Below are positions 7,877 to 16,327 of a stretch of 48,702 nt of DNA, piece after piece. The notes below the pieces were generated by a model. That model made no database searches and was not told where the DNA came from. It worked only from the letters and a program-made list of their open reading frames with translations. Made by a program: the position numbers and the translations under genes. The stretch comes from Nitrospinaceae bacterium. GTDB taxonomy: Bacteria > Nitrospinota > Nitrospinia > Nitrospinales > JACRGP01. The DNA lies in the NCBI GenBank assembly GCA_029261575.1, contig JAJDBD010000082.1, forward strand, positions 1 through 48,702, given 5' to 3'. Numbering within the stretch: position 1 is the first letter of the stretch; every line of letters begins with the position of its first letter.

Positions 7877-8566
7877 CTAATTGATGGCGCTTGCAAATTT
7901 GGTTTCCGCCTCGGACTTTCGAACATAATTGATGATCAGGGAGTCCAGATCGAAACATTTTTTTTGCTCAAATTTTGAATGGGCGAGCCACCCGCAACCT
8001 GCGGCCACCGTCATATTGACTTTAAGCGGCGCGGGGCTGTATTTTTCTTTTAACGTTGCGGAAAAAAAATCGCCGTATGTATTCAGTCCGCTTCCCACAA
8101 ACAAAGTGGACTCTGCGATTTGTCGACAAAGCGCTTCCGGGGAAAGGGCGCTGTCCTCTGATATTCGGGATAAAAAACCGTTTTCCCATTTAAAACGAGC
8201 GCAATAAACTTCCTTTTTTCTGGCGTCCAGGACGGAACAAACAGGTCGATCCCCGGTTTGCGTGCAAGCCGCAATCGCTTCGAGAGTTCCCACTCCCACA
8301 AAGGGTTTTTCCGTAGCCAGGATCAATCCCTTCATGAGGCTCATCCCAACCCGAAGGCCGGTGAAGGACCCGGGACCCGAGGTCAAGGCAAACCCGTCGA
8401 GAGCGTCGAGCCTGGTCCGGGCGCCCGCCAATAGTTCATCCAGAAGCCCCATCAAGGGTCTGGAATAAGTATCCGTCTGTAACGATAACTGGGAAAGAAT
8501 GCGATCATTTTCCAGGAGGGCTACGCTTCCCTGGGGTGTGGATGAGTCAAGCGCCAGAATCTTCAA
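7877..8566 (-). CDS. tsaB: tRNA threonylcarbamoyladenosine biosynthesis protein TsaB
   Basis: A 229-residue ASKHA-fold protein that partners TsaD and TsaE in making t6A37 on ANN-decoding tRNAs. The N-terminus MKILALDSSTPQGSVAL is the family signature, followed by the conserved GPGSFTGLRVGMSLMKGL block (about 63-80). The length matches the family (about 220-235). A convincing promoter lies just upstream at 8629-8657. The YdcH-type gene follows, with its Shine-Dalgarno overlapping this stop. tsaD, tsaE and tsaC are not in the window. Confidence 0.93.
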   Translation of the reverse strand: MKILALDSSTPQGSVALLENDRILSQLSLQTDTYSRPLMGLLDELLAGARTRLDALDGFALTSGPGSFTGLRVGMSLMKGLILATEKPFVGVGTLEAIAACTQTGDRPVCSVLDARKKEVYCARFKWENGFLSRISEDSALSPEALCRQIAESTLFVGSGLNTYGDFFSATLKEKYSPAPLKVNMTVAAGCGWLAHSKFEQKKCFDLDSLIINYVRKSEAETKFASAIN

Positions 8567-8628
8567 GTGGGCCTCGATTGACGATGTTTGCCTCTCGGCA
8601 ATATCAATAATCTCTACCCTATCGCTTT

Positions 8629-8657
8629 ACATTAGGAGAATTCCAGGAAAAAGTCAA
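8629..8657 (-). promoter_or_regulatory. Predicted sigma-70 promoter of tsaB
   Basis: On the minus strand the -35 is TTGACT (8652-8657), the spacer 17 bases and the -10 TAATGT (8629-8634). Transcription would start near 8622, about 55 bases ahead of the tsaB ATG. Confidence 0.65.
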
Positions 8658-9045
8658 ATTTTTTCAAGTAGCCGTTAGGCCGCTAAAATCAAGGGATTTA
8701 TTGTTACATGGCGATTAAATTATTGAAATTAATATGAGAAAACTTTGTTGTATAATTTTAGGCGGAGCCAAAGCCAGAACAACATTTCCGGGTTCAGGCT
8801 TTGAATAAAAGTTTTGCGGGGGTTCTCCGGGGGTTGACGAAATTCACTTCAAATTGTTGATTTATTTGAACTTATTGCTTGACAATCGATCAATCTAATA
8901 ATACCTTTTAAAACTGAAAATATTTTTTAGACTTAAAGAGTTTAATTTCAAAAAGTTATGGGGGAATTTGCGGGAAGTTTTTTCCGATTGTAAACATGGT
9001 AGTCCTTGATTTTGGCGCGCCACCACTTTAGCCGGGAGAAAGTTT
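8658..9045. other. AT-rich intergenic region with hairpins
   Basis: No gene is seen here. A TATAAT at 8751-8756 is followed by an imperfect hairpin at 8770-8802 (AAAGCC-a-GAAC with GTTC-a-GGCTTT). A second inverted repeat TTCAAAT...ATTTGAA spans 8848-8870. TTGCTT (8875-8880), an 18-base spacer and TAATAC (8899-8904) could be a promoter for the small gene at 9046. All of these are weak alone. Confidence 0.4.
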
Positions 9046-9252
9046 ATGTTTTACAGCGTTAGGATTCTCGACCCAAAAGGTAATTTGAAAAAAATCATTT
9101 CCTCTAAAAAGTTAAGCAATCGTTTTTGGAGAAAGTACGAGCAGGGAGAGACCCATCCTATGGACATGGAGGATTACGGTCTTGAACCGGAAAAAGGTTT
9201 AGGGAAATCTTCCGGCTCTTCCAAAATGGACGAACGCCAGCCGCCGGGGTAG
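9046..9252 (+). CDS. Small hypothetical protein
   Basis: A 68-residue basic, soluble protein (MFYSVRILDPKGNLKKIIS at the N-terminus), not recognised. GGGAGA (9034-9039) lies six bases before the ATG, so translation is plausible. The last residues (after about 60) and the TAG stop fall inside the repeat that starts at about 9236; the same GCCGGGGTAGCCCC block recurs at 9380. The original C-terminus may therefore have been replaced by repeat sequence. Function unknown. Confidence 0.5.
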   Translation: MFYSVRILDPKGNLKKIISSKKLSNRFWRKYEQGETHPMDMEDYGLEPEKGLGKSSGSSKMDERQPPG

Positions 9253-9480
9253 CCCCAGGAGGCCGGGCAACCCCCGGAGCCAGTGGTTTGGATTTGCAAG
9301 CTCACCGTGACTTGTGGCATTCTCCGTATAAGTCGCGCCTACCGCCCCTGCGGCGAGCAGCCGACGAGGCGCTGGAGCCAGCCGGGGTAGCCCCCGGTGG
9401 CAATATTGATTTGCAAACTCACTGTGACTTGTGGCATTCGCCGTATAAGTCGCGCCTACCGCCCCTGCGGCGAGCAGTTT
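9236..9480 (+). repeat. Dispersed ~110 bp repeat, copies B and C in tandem
   Basis: Two units at a 117-base period: 9291-9360 and 9408-9477 are nearly identical over 70 bases (GATTTGCAA..CTCAC.GTGAC through CGGCGAGCAG). Each is preceded by a GCCGGGGTAGCCCC block (about 9243 and 9380). The core GCAATATTGATTTGCAAA...CCGTATAAG is that of copies A (7494-7599) and D (14734-14851). An apparent small open frame across it is a by-product of the repeat. Confidence 0.8.
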
Positions 9481-9504
9481 AATCTATCAACCACTAGGAT
9501 CTGA

Positions 9505-10680
9505 ATGTATATAACCACCCAATTAGAACTGGAAGAATTTGTCGCCAAGCTGGAGGGATCGCCCTGGTTGGTTCTGGACACCGAGTTTGTTCGGGAAAAA
9601 ACCTATTTTCACATATTGGGGTTGATCCAGGTATCCGCCAACGGGGTCTGCGGGGCGATTGACCCGATAAAAATTGACAACCTGGAAGCGCTTCTCCGCT
9701 TGATCAGGGATCCCAAAATCCTGAAAATCTTTCATGCTGCCCGCCAGGATCTGGAAATTTTAAACCGGTTGTGCCCGGAAGGGGTTCAACCGGTTTTTGA
9801 CACTCAAGCGGCGGCGGCCATGGTGGGCTGGGGCGCGCAGATTTCCTTTGCCAAACTGGTTCATAAAGTGACCGGCAAGCGCATGCATAAAACCGAAACG
9901 TATTCCGATTGGTGTCGGCGGCCCTTGAGCCAAAAACAGATAGATTACGCCCTGGACGACGTCCGTTACCTGGTCCCGGTTTATGAAAAGCTGGTCAAAA
10001 AACTAGGGAATATGAATCGCCTGGAATGGCTGGAGGCGGAACTGAAAGATTCCTCGGATAAGAAACGCTTCCAACTTCCCGATCCTTACCTGCAATACAG
10101 AAAAATCAAAAACATTCGAGGTTTAAAACCCAGAATCCTGGCCGTCCTTCGCGAGCTTGCCGCGTGGCGCGAAACCGAGGCCATGCAAAGAAATTGCCTT
10201 GCGAAATTCATCATTCGCGACGAACCCCTGTTGGAAATTGCGCGTTCCCAGCCGGACAATCCCAGCGCGCTTAGCGCGATCCGCGGGTTCCATCCGAAGG
10301 AAATCAAACAAAGCGCGGAAGCGATTTTTTCCCTGATTCAAAAAGGCATGAACCTTCCGGAAGAGGAATTGCCGATTCTGCCCGATTCGGATATTTACAA
10401 CACCCGTCCGGGCGTGGAAAATCTCCTGGCCTCTTATGTTCAAATCCGGGGGGAAGAAATGAAAATCGAGGCTAATGTGCTGGCGGACCGAAAAATGATT
10501 CATCAATTCGTCAGAGGGTTTGAGTTGGGAGAAAATTTGGACGACCTCCCCGTTTACCAAAACTGGCGAAAAGAAATGGTGGGCGACCGATTTTATTCAA
10601 TTTTGTGCGGAGAAAAAGGATTGTTCGTCAACTCGTCCGGGAATCTGGCCTTGGTGGATTTGCCAAAATCAGGTTCTTAA
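9505..10680 (+). CDS. rnd: Ribonuclease D
   Basis: A 391-residue DEDDy 3'-5' exoribonuclease involved in tRNA 3'-end trimming. Exo I is LDTEFVRE with D25 and E27, Exo II has D82 (FHAARQDLEIL), and Exo III is YALDDVRYL with Y148 and D152, so the catalytic set is complete. The C-terminal half contains HRDC-like helical repeats (LRELAAWRE..., about residues 210-290 and later). The length fits the family. The coding end overlaps the TPR gene on the opposite strand by 53 bases (10628-10680), an unusually long tail-to-tail overlap. Confidence 0.93.
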   Translation: MYITTQLELEEFVAKLEGSPWLVLDTEFVREKTYFHILGLIQVSANGVCGAIDPIKIDNLEALLRLIRDPKILKIFHAARQDLEILNRLCPEGVQPVFDTQAAAAMVGWGAQISFAKLVHKVTGKRMHKTETYSDWCRRPLSQKQIDYALDDVRYLVPVYEKLVKKLGNMNRLEWLEAELKDSSDKKRFQLPDPYLQYRKIKNIRGLKPRILAVLRELAAWRETEAMQRNCLAKFIIRDEPLLEIARSQPDNPSALSAIRGFHPKEIKQSAEAIFSLIQKGMNLPEEELPILPDSDIYNTRPGVENLLASYVQIRGEEMKIEANVLADRKMIHQFVRGFELGENLDDLPVYQNWRKEMVGDRFYSILCGEKGLFVNSSGNLALVDLPKSGS

Positions 10681-11221
10681 ACAATTCCTCAAAATCCGGT
10701 TCCTGTCTGAGGCGGGCCAGGTCCGGATCGGTTTTAATTTGCTCAAAGTTTTTAAACCCCTCCTTCACCGCCCGTTCCAAGGCTTCGAAACTGGAATTCG
10801 TCTCCCCCGTCAACGAATAATAACAAGCCAGATTGTAATGCAGCAAAGGGTGCGACGGCGCTTTTCCCTCCAGATTGTTTAAGACCGACCGAGCTTTATC
10901 AAAGCGCTTTATCCGCAAATAAACCGTGCTCAGGTTGACATAGGCTTCCAGAATAGAGTCGTCGTGCCGGAGCGCTTTTTGATATTTCTGCGCCGCCGCC
11001 TCAAGGTCTCCACTCCTGAAGTTCTTGTTCCCCTCGTTAAAATGGAAGAAACCCATGCGCTTTCTTTTTTCAGGGTCGCTGTGATCGTGATTTGAATGGT
11101 CGTCTCCCTTCAGGAAAGAGGGCCTGGAAATTTGTTGAATGGCGTCCCCGGCGGTCACAAGCAAAAATATCAGGACCAGCAAGTGGGGAAGCAGTCGATT
11201 CAATGTGGAATCGTTGAACAT
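10628..11221 (-). CDS. TPR repeat protein with N-terminal membrane anchor
   Basis: A 197-residue protein. Residues 8-26 are hydrophobic (LLPHLLVLIFLLVTAGDAI) and act as a signal anchor or uncleaved signal. A His/Asp-rich linker (DDHSNHDHSD, about 40-49) follows, then about two and a half tetratricopeptide repeats (59-150) and a C-terminal block common in TPR proteins (EALERAVKEGFKNFEQIKTD...). It probably scaffolds other proteins in the periplasm. The histidine-rich linker could bind metal, but this is inference. It overlaps the end of rnd by 53 bases. Confidence 0.78.
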   Translation of the reverse strand: MFNDSTLNRLLPHLLVLIFLLVTAGDAIQQISRPSFLKGDDHSNHDHSDPEKRKRMGFFHFNEGNKNFRSGDLEAAAQKYQKALRHDDSILEAYVNLSTVYLRIKRFDKARSVLNNLEGKAPSHPLLHYNLACYYSLTGETNSSFEALERAVKEGFKNFEQIKTDPDLARLRQEPDFEELFKNLILANPPRPDSRTS

Positions 11222-11267
11222 AAAAAGGGGCCTCTAAAAATTAATCATGACCATGAGAGCGTTCACT

Positions 11268-11286
11268 GGATCCAGCGGCACGCTGG
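11268..11286. repeat. Fragment of the dispersed repeat (palindrome end only)
   Basis: GGATCCAGCGGCACGCTGG matches the palindromic end of copies A and D (GGATCCAGCG..CGCTGG at 14734-14752 read in reverse). It sits directly at the stop codon of the MAF-type gene. Confidence 0.5.
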
Positions 11287-12684
11287 TTAACGGGACAAAC
11301 GCGCCAGTTCGCTTATGCCGCCAAGAGGCCGAACATGGTCCAGCGCCGCGCCGTGGGAGCGAAGGGTGTAAATGGAGACGCCGGGATTGAACTGCGCGAT
11401 TTCGTCCAGGTTTTTTTGGTAACTGTGCATCATTTGATTAGTTAAGGATTTTTTGCCGTCGCCGCAATCTGCGGATAAAAGTTTTTTTTGCTGGGCGCAC
11501 TCTTGTTGCAGTTGGGAGAATGTAGACTGTGGACCCGTCCGGTCCAGCAGGGAATCGTTCGCAATCACTCCCCGCGAGTAAAGCATGTTGCCGGAAAACG
11601 CGCAATCCTGTCCCGCGAGCAGGATAGGGTTGCATCCCATTTGAATCAAACAGTCGAGTCCCAGGCAGGAGACCGAACCTCCGGATTTGACGCCGCCTTT
11701 TTCTTTTATTAATTCTTCGTCGGGGTGGGAACCGCCTTCTTTCATGGCGACGAATTTTTCGCCGCGGAAAGCGCGAAGCAACTGAGCGTTGGCGGTGGCG
11801 GTATAAATGAGTTTGACGGGATTCTCCAGGTTATCAATAAAATGAAAAAAGCTGGCTTCCTGGGGGTCGAGGGAAAATACGAATTGCGGCAGGATTCCCT
11901 CCTTGCACAAAACCGGGTAGGCGGTGTCCACGCAAGTCAAAATTGTCTCTCGGGAGATTTGCTTCAGATAGGGGAGGGCGTCGTCCAGGGAAGGACCCGC
12001 GCTGCATAAAATCGCCGTCCGGTTTTTATACTTATCCGCCAGACTACGAATGCCCGGACTCTGCTGGATAATCTCCCGGTTCAACGCAAAGTTCTCCTTT
12101 TCCATTCCACCCAGGACGGCGGGGAAACGCCGCTCCATCAACAGGGTTTCCAAAGCGTTGGTCAGGCGCTCAAAACGTTCCGGAATCCATTGATACGAGG
12201 CGGAGTGAAATTTAATGGAAATATTTTTGTTACCCGCCCGTCGGGTTAAAGTTTCGATCTCTCGCGATAATTCCGCCGCCACTTCAGTTTCATCGTCGCC
12301 AAAAACCAGCCGAAACCGATCGTTGGAAAGTACGTCGTCCAGGTCTCGCAAATGCAGGGCGGCGGAGAGTATGTCCAGGTTCAGTTCCAGGACGAGAAGG
12401 GATCCGGTGGGACCGATTTTTTTCAAGATCGATTGCGCGTGGTAACCCAACCCAAAACCGTACAAGCAAATCATATCTCCTTCCCGTAATTCCTCCGCGA
12501 AGGCGTCGCTCTCCTTTTGAGGATCGTAGGAACTTTGGAGCAGGGCGTCTCGGTAACGCGCCGTTACCAGTCCCGATCTGGAGGTTTCGGCGGCGATGGA
12601 CGGGGGCAAACTTTCATCCAATAGATTCCAATGGACGGGATGCGATTTCAGAATTTCCAGGTTTTTGCGAAAGTAGGGGCTCAC
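11287..12684 (-). CDS. MAF-type (DUF115/MptE-like) glycosyltransferase
   Basis: A 465-residue protein of the motility-associated-factor family, which in other bacteria transfers nonulosonic acids to flagellin. The central 6-hydroxymethylpterin-pyrophosphokinase-MptE-like domain is recognisable from TAILCSAGPSLDDALPYLK (about residue 222 on) and CVDTAYPVLCKEGILPQFVF. It continues with GGSVSCLGLDCLIQMGCNPILLAGQDCAF written here as two blocks, GGSVSCLGLDC and ILLAGQDCAF. The N-terminal region (1-200) contains GFGLGYHAQSIL, a nucleotide-binding-like loop. No flagellin or sialic-acid-type biosynthesis genes are nearby, so the acceptor is unknown. Confidence 0.82.
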   Translation of the reverse strand: MSPYFRKNLEILKSHPVHWNLLDESLPPSIAAETSRSGLVTARYRDALLQSSYDPQKESDAFAEELREGDMICLYGFGLGYHAQSILKKIGPTGSLLVLELNLDILSAALHLRDLDDVLSNDRFRLVFGDDETEVAAELSREIETLTRRAGNKNISIKFHSASYQWIPERFERLTNALETLLMERRFPAVLGGMEKENFALNREIIQQSPGIRSLADKYKNRTAILCSAGPSLDDALPYLKQISRETILTCVDTAYPVLCKEGILPQFVFSLDPQEASFFHFIDNLENPVKLIYTATANAQLLRAFRGEKFVAMKEGGSHPDEELIKEKGGVKSGGSVSCLGLDCLIQMGCNPILLAGQDCAFSGNMLYSRGVIANDSLLDRTGPQSTFSQLQQECAQQKKLLSADCGDGKKSLTNQMMHSYQKNLDEIAQFNPGVSIYTLRSHGAALDHVRPLGGISELARLSR

Positions 12685-12828
12685 GGCAATCAGAAGGTTG
12701 GAAATGTTGGTTTCATCATACCATTTTCGGCATATAATCTTGCAATCCCAATGGGGTTGTCATTAAAATCGATCAACTGGCCCGTCGGTTAATTAAAGGT
12801 CTCCCCTTAAACCAGCCCTAAGTTTTTT

Positions 12829-14733
12829 ATGTCCCGTTCGTCCGCATCCAAAAAACCGTCTCGTATTCGGACCCTCTCCGCGGAAACCGCAAACCAGATC
12901 GCCGCCGGGGAAGTGGTGGAACGGCCCGCGTCCGCCGTAAAGGAGTTGTTGGAAAACTCCATCGACGCCGGGGCGACCCGCATCAAAATTGAAATAGAGT
13001 CGGCGGGAAAAAAATTGATCCGCATCAGCGACAACGGACACGGCATGTCCCCGGAAGAGGCGGGTCTCGCTCTCGAAAGGCATGCCACCAGTAAAATACA
13101 GAAAGCCGAGGATTTGGCGGAAATTTCCACCTTGGGGTTCCGGGGCGAAGCCCTTCCCAGCATCGCCTCGGTTTCCAAACTGCGCCTGAAGACGAACGAC
13201 GAGGAAGGCGTTCCGGGAACGGAGATTATCATTGAGGGGGGCGTTCAGCAGTCGGTTCGCGAAGTGGCTTGCCTTCGGGGAACCACGCTGGAGGTGGGGC
13301 AGATTTTTTTCAACACCCCGGCGCGAAAAAAGTTTTTAAAAGCCGACGCCACGGAAACCTCGCACATCACCCAGGTGGTCACTCAACAGGCGCTGGCGCA
13401 TCCGGAAATCCATATGACGCTGGTGAACAACGGACGCAAGGCGATCGATACCCTGCCCACCGACCAGTTGTTGTACCGCATCGCGGAGTTGTTTGGGTCG
13501 GATCTGACGCGGGAGCTGGCGCTGGTGGAGGAAACCGCGGATCAATACCGCATCGACGGCTATATATCCAATCCGGTGTACACCCGGTCCAATCGCTCCG
13601 CGCAATATTTTTTCATCAATCAGCGTTTCATTCGGGACAAGGTAATTTCACACGCTACGCAACACGGCTACAGCCATTTATTGCCGGGACGCCAGCATCC
13701 GGTCATGTTTCTTTTCCTGACGATGAATCCACGATTGCTGGACGTCAACGTGCACCCGGCCAAGGCGGAAGTTCGTTTTGCCTACCCGCAGGAAGTGCAT
13801 CGATTTGTCGCGCACAGCGTACGCAACGCCCTGAGCCGGAATTTAAAGGACGCCAACGGCGGGACGGGGCAATCGGATTTTGCCGCCGAGCCGGTTGCTC
13901 CATTCTCAATTCCAACCTCCAGAGAAGCGAACCCGGTATCCGGAAGCGCGCCAGCGGGAACCATTTCGGAGTACGGCGCGCAAGGAAAGTTGACCGCTTC
14001 CTATTCGCCCGATCAACAGGCCAGGCTTTCAGACGCGTTGGGGAAATTTTATCAACCCTGCTCCGCCAGCGAGACTGATGAAGGTTCTCCCGCACAGACC
14101 AAGCTCCGGCTTCCGGTTTTCGATCAGAAATTCATTCCGGTTTCCAACCTGATTTATTCCGAGTTCGAGCCGCTTGGCCAATTGGACAATTCGTTCATTC
14201 TTCTTCAGGGGCAAAAGGGGATTGTCGTGGTGGACCAGCATGTCGCGCATGAGCGGGTGTTGTACGAGCGCTTTCGCGATCAGGCCAAAAACAAAAAAGT
14301 GGAGATTCAACAATTGTTGTTTCCCCTGGCCATGGAGTTTTCTCCGGACGAGGCGCAATTGATAAGCGAACATCTTGAAATGCTGAACGGTCTGGGGTTG
14401 GATTTGGAAAGTTTTGGGCGCAATGGGTTTATTTTAAGATCGGTCCCGGCGGCGATTAAAACTCACGATCACGAAAAAGTCATTCGCGAGATTGTGGAGG
14501 CCCTTCCTAAAGGCGGGGGGGAGGCGGTTCTTAAAGAACGGTACGAGAGGATCGTTATCATGATGGCTTGTCGAAACGCCATCAAGATCAACCAGAGCCT
14601 GGACCGGGATCAGATCGATAAATTATTATACGATCTGGAGCGCTGCGAAATGCCCTTCACCTGCCCGCACGGTCGTCCCATTTCACTGCTGATCGATATG
14701 GACGATTTGTTGAGACGGTTTTTGCGAAAATAA
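12829..14733 (+). CDS. mutL: DNA mismatch repair protein MutL
   Basis: A 634-residue GHKL ATPase. The N-terminal signature includes IAAGEVVERPASAVKELLEN, DNGHGM and GFRGEAL. A linker of low conservation (about 340-440) leads to the C-terminal dimerisation/endonuclease domain. The nuclease metal motif DQHxxxExxxxE is present as DQHVAHERVLYE (469-480), together with ACR (MMACRNAIKINQSL) and the CPHGRP motif near the end. This is therefore a MutL with intrinsic nicking activity, as expected in lineages lacking MutH. The start ATG follows an unremarkable leader, and a TATAAT at 12733-12738 may be its -10. mutS is not in the window. Confidence 0.97.
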   Translation: MSRSSASKKPSRIRTLSAETANQIAAGEVVERPASAVKELLENSIDAGATRIKIEIESAGKKLIRISDNGHGMSPEEAGLALERHATSKIQKAEDLAEISTLGFRGEALPSIASVSKLRLKTNDEEGVPGTEIIIEGGVQQSVREVACLRGTTLEVGQIFFNTPARKKFLKADATETSHITQVVTQQALAHPEIHMTLVNNGRKAIDTLPTDQLLYRIAELFGSDLTRELALVEETADQYRIDGYISNPVYTRSNRSAQYFFINQRFIRDKVISHATQHGYSHLLPGRQHPVMFLFLTMNPRLLDVNVHPAKAEVRFAYPQEVHRFVAHSVRNALSRNLKDANGGTGQSDFAAEPVAPFSIPTSREANPVSGSAPAGTISEYGAQGKLTASYSPDQQARLSDALGKFYQPCSASETDEGSPAQTKLRLPVFDQKFIPVSNLIYSEFEPLGQLDNSFILLQGQKGIVVVDQHVAHERVLYERFRDQAKNKKVEIQQLLFPLAMEFSPDEAQLISEHLEMLNGLGLDLESFGRNGFILRSVPAAIKTHDHEKVIREIVEALPKGGGEAVLKERYERIVIMMACRNAIKINQSLDRDQIDKLLYDLERCEMPFTCPHGRPISLLIDMDDLLRRFLRK

Positions 14734-14851
14734 CCAGCGTAACGCTGGATCCGATAGGGCGTATCTTATACGGTGAATGCTACGAACTACGGTGGAGTGC
14801 AAATCAATATTGTCACCGGGGACTTCCCCGGTTGGCCACGGCGAGTGGCGG
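14734..14851 (-). repeat. Dispersed ~110 bp repeat, copy D
   Basis: It begins with the palindrome CCAGCGTAACGCTGG immediately after the mutL stop and contains, in reverse complement, CAATATTGATTTGCA and CACCGTATAAG. It ends at the stop codon of the XRE gene (14852), so it fills the whole gap between the two convergent genes and may act as their terminator. Confidence 0.78.
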
Positions 14852-15406
14852 TCAATCCCGAGCGGTGAGGTTTTTTACGCTCTTGACCATGCGTTTTAAA
14901 TGGGCCGCATTTTTTTCTTTCCAAACTTTTTTTGGGGTTTTTACGGAGGGGAAGAAATTTTTTTGCGCTCCGGCTTTTTTCAACGCCCGCTCCATATCCT
15001 GCAAAAAATTTTCTTTCGCGGAGCGGTTTAATTGCCTGAACTGGGCGAGCAGGGTTTTTTCCGCAGGCCGGGCGCAGAATAAAAAATCCTGCTTCACGCC
15101 TTTAAAAACCAGTCGTCCCTCCTCGACGCCTCCTCCAATGACGTCCAGTTTTACCGGGCGCTCCGGGGGAGTCTCTGCGTCCGGATTTTGCAGATCGTCC
15201 GGTCCGATTTTGGTAGTCAGCAAGCGGTCGAGGGAAAGGTTTCCCAGGCGGGCCATTTGAATCAGGAGGGAGATGGGAGCGTCGCGTTCGCCTGATTCAT
15301 ATCGGACATAGGTCCGAAAACCAATGTCCAATACCTCGGACAGGGCCGCCTGCGTACAATTATAAAATTTGCGGATGGTTTTTAGATTGTTTGCCAGTAC
15401 CGTCAT
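14852..15406 (-). CDS. XRE-family transcriptional regulator
   Basis: A 184-residue protein with an N-terminal helix-turn-helix of the Cro/C1 type (LKTIRKFYNCTQAALSEVLD...YVRYESGERDAPISLL, about residues 8-60) and a basic C-terminal half of unknown fold. AGGGGG lies nine bases upstream of the ATG. It is a DNA-binding protein with unknown targets. No toxin or phage genes are adjacent, so it does not look like an antitoxin or repressor of a known element. The C-terminal region is lysine-rich (KKVWKEKNAAHLKRMVK). Confidence 0.75.
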   Translation of the reverse strand: MTVLANNLKTIRKFYNCTQAALSEVLDIGFRTYVRYESGERDAPISLLIQMARLGNLSLDRLLTTKIGPDDLQNPDAETPPERPVKLDVIGGGVEEGRLVFKGVKQDFLFCARPAEKTLLAQFRQLNRSAKENFLQDMERALKKAGAQKNFFPSVKTPKKVWKEKNAAHLKRMVKSVKNLTARD

Positions 15407-15466
15407 GGATAAATTCCCCCTGGAGGATAGTTCGGGGAAGGGCCTGCGGACTTTTGGGTAGGAGAC

Positions 15467-16231
15467 TCAGGCCAGCTCCACCCCGTTTTTCCTGAGAAAC
15501 TTGTAGGCTTCCTCGATCCAGTGCCGCTCTTTTTCCAGCTTGTATTCGGGCAGGCTTTTGGAGGAACCGATCAGGCTTTTCATACGATCGATGGCTTCGT
15601 CTTTTTTGCCTCGGTTGTCCAGCAATCGGGCGTAATGGTAATAAGCCTTAAAGAAGTGGAACGAGTTGATCACCTGTTCGTAGGCTTCCAGAGCCTTGTC
15701 TTCCTGGCCGGCCAGCCGGTAGCATTCCGCCAGCCCAAAAATGGCGTTTCCATAATCGTATTTTTTGTCGATTTTGACAAGCTCTTCCAGAACTTCCGCC
15801 GCTTCTTCGTAGCGTCCCATCCCATGCAGGCTTTTCCCCAAGCCATAACGGGCTTCGTCCATCTCGGCGTCTTTTTCCAAGGCTTCGGTAAACATAGGTT
15901 CGGCCAGCGCGTATTGCTTTTGATCCAGGTAGAGTTGACCGAGTTTTTCATAGTGGTAGGGTTTGCCAAATTGTTTGATCAAATCTTTTAATTGCAAAGT
16001 GTCTTCTGTTTCCACCTCTTTGGAAGGGGCGGAGGAGAACAAGGTGGGTTTGCCCATGGGCGCGGCGGACTTGCCTTCCTTGACCTTGACCAGAAAATAA
16101 TAAGCCACGGCTCCGACGGGAAACAACACGATCATGATGACAATCCAGACAAAATGTTCCCGGCGCTGGATGCAGTCAAAGCACATCCAAACCATAAACA
16201 CGAGGCCGACGGTGATGACTAAATCCATCAT
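15467..16231 (-). CDS. Membrane-anchored TPR protein
   Basis: A 254-residue protein. The N-terminus has two hydrophobic segments with a short loop (about 3-19 and 28-47, IVIMIVLFPVGAVAYYF), resembling the PLDc_N/phospholipase-D-nuclease N-terminal type anchor. After a linker come four TPR units (about 95-230: YEKLGQLYLDQKQYALAEPMF, and so on). It probably assembles partners at the cytoplasmic face of the membrane. The next gene downstream is the XRE regulator on the same strand, with a 60-base gap. Confidence 0.78.
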   Translation of the reverse strand: MMDLVITVGLVFMVWMCFDCIQRREHFVWIVIMIVLFPVGAVAYYFLVKVKEGKSAAPMGKPTLFSSAPSKEVETEDTLQLKDLIKQFGKPYHYEKLGQLYLDQKQYALAEPMFTEALEKDAEMDEARYGLGKSLHGMGRYEEAAEVLEELVKIDKKYDYGNAIFGLAECYRLAGQEDKALEAYEQVINSFHFFKAYYHYARLLDNRGKKDEAIDRMKSLIGSSKSLPEYKLEKERHWIEEAYKFLRKNGVELA

Positions 16232-16327
16232 TATAAAAATAACCTTTTAAAGGATGTTGTTGGGAATTATAGCGAAATTATCAAATCGGAGACGTCGGGG
16301 CTGAATCCAACGGGAAGGAGTCGAAAC

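Noticed and set aside
8875-8904. Strong promoter TTGACA at 8879 with TAATAC
   Set aside because: The spacing between TTGACA and TAATAC is only 14 bases; the alternative TTGCTT-18-TAATAC is weak, so it is only mentioned within the intergenic entry.
9288-9482. Open frame of 64 codons with an internal 31-residue repeat
   Set aside because: It coincides exactly with the tandem non-coding repeat units and has no ribosome binding site; the protein repeat is a by-product of the 117-base DNA period.
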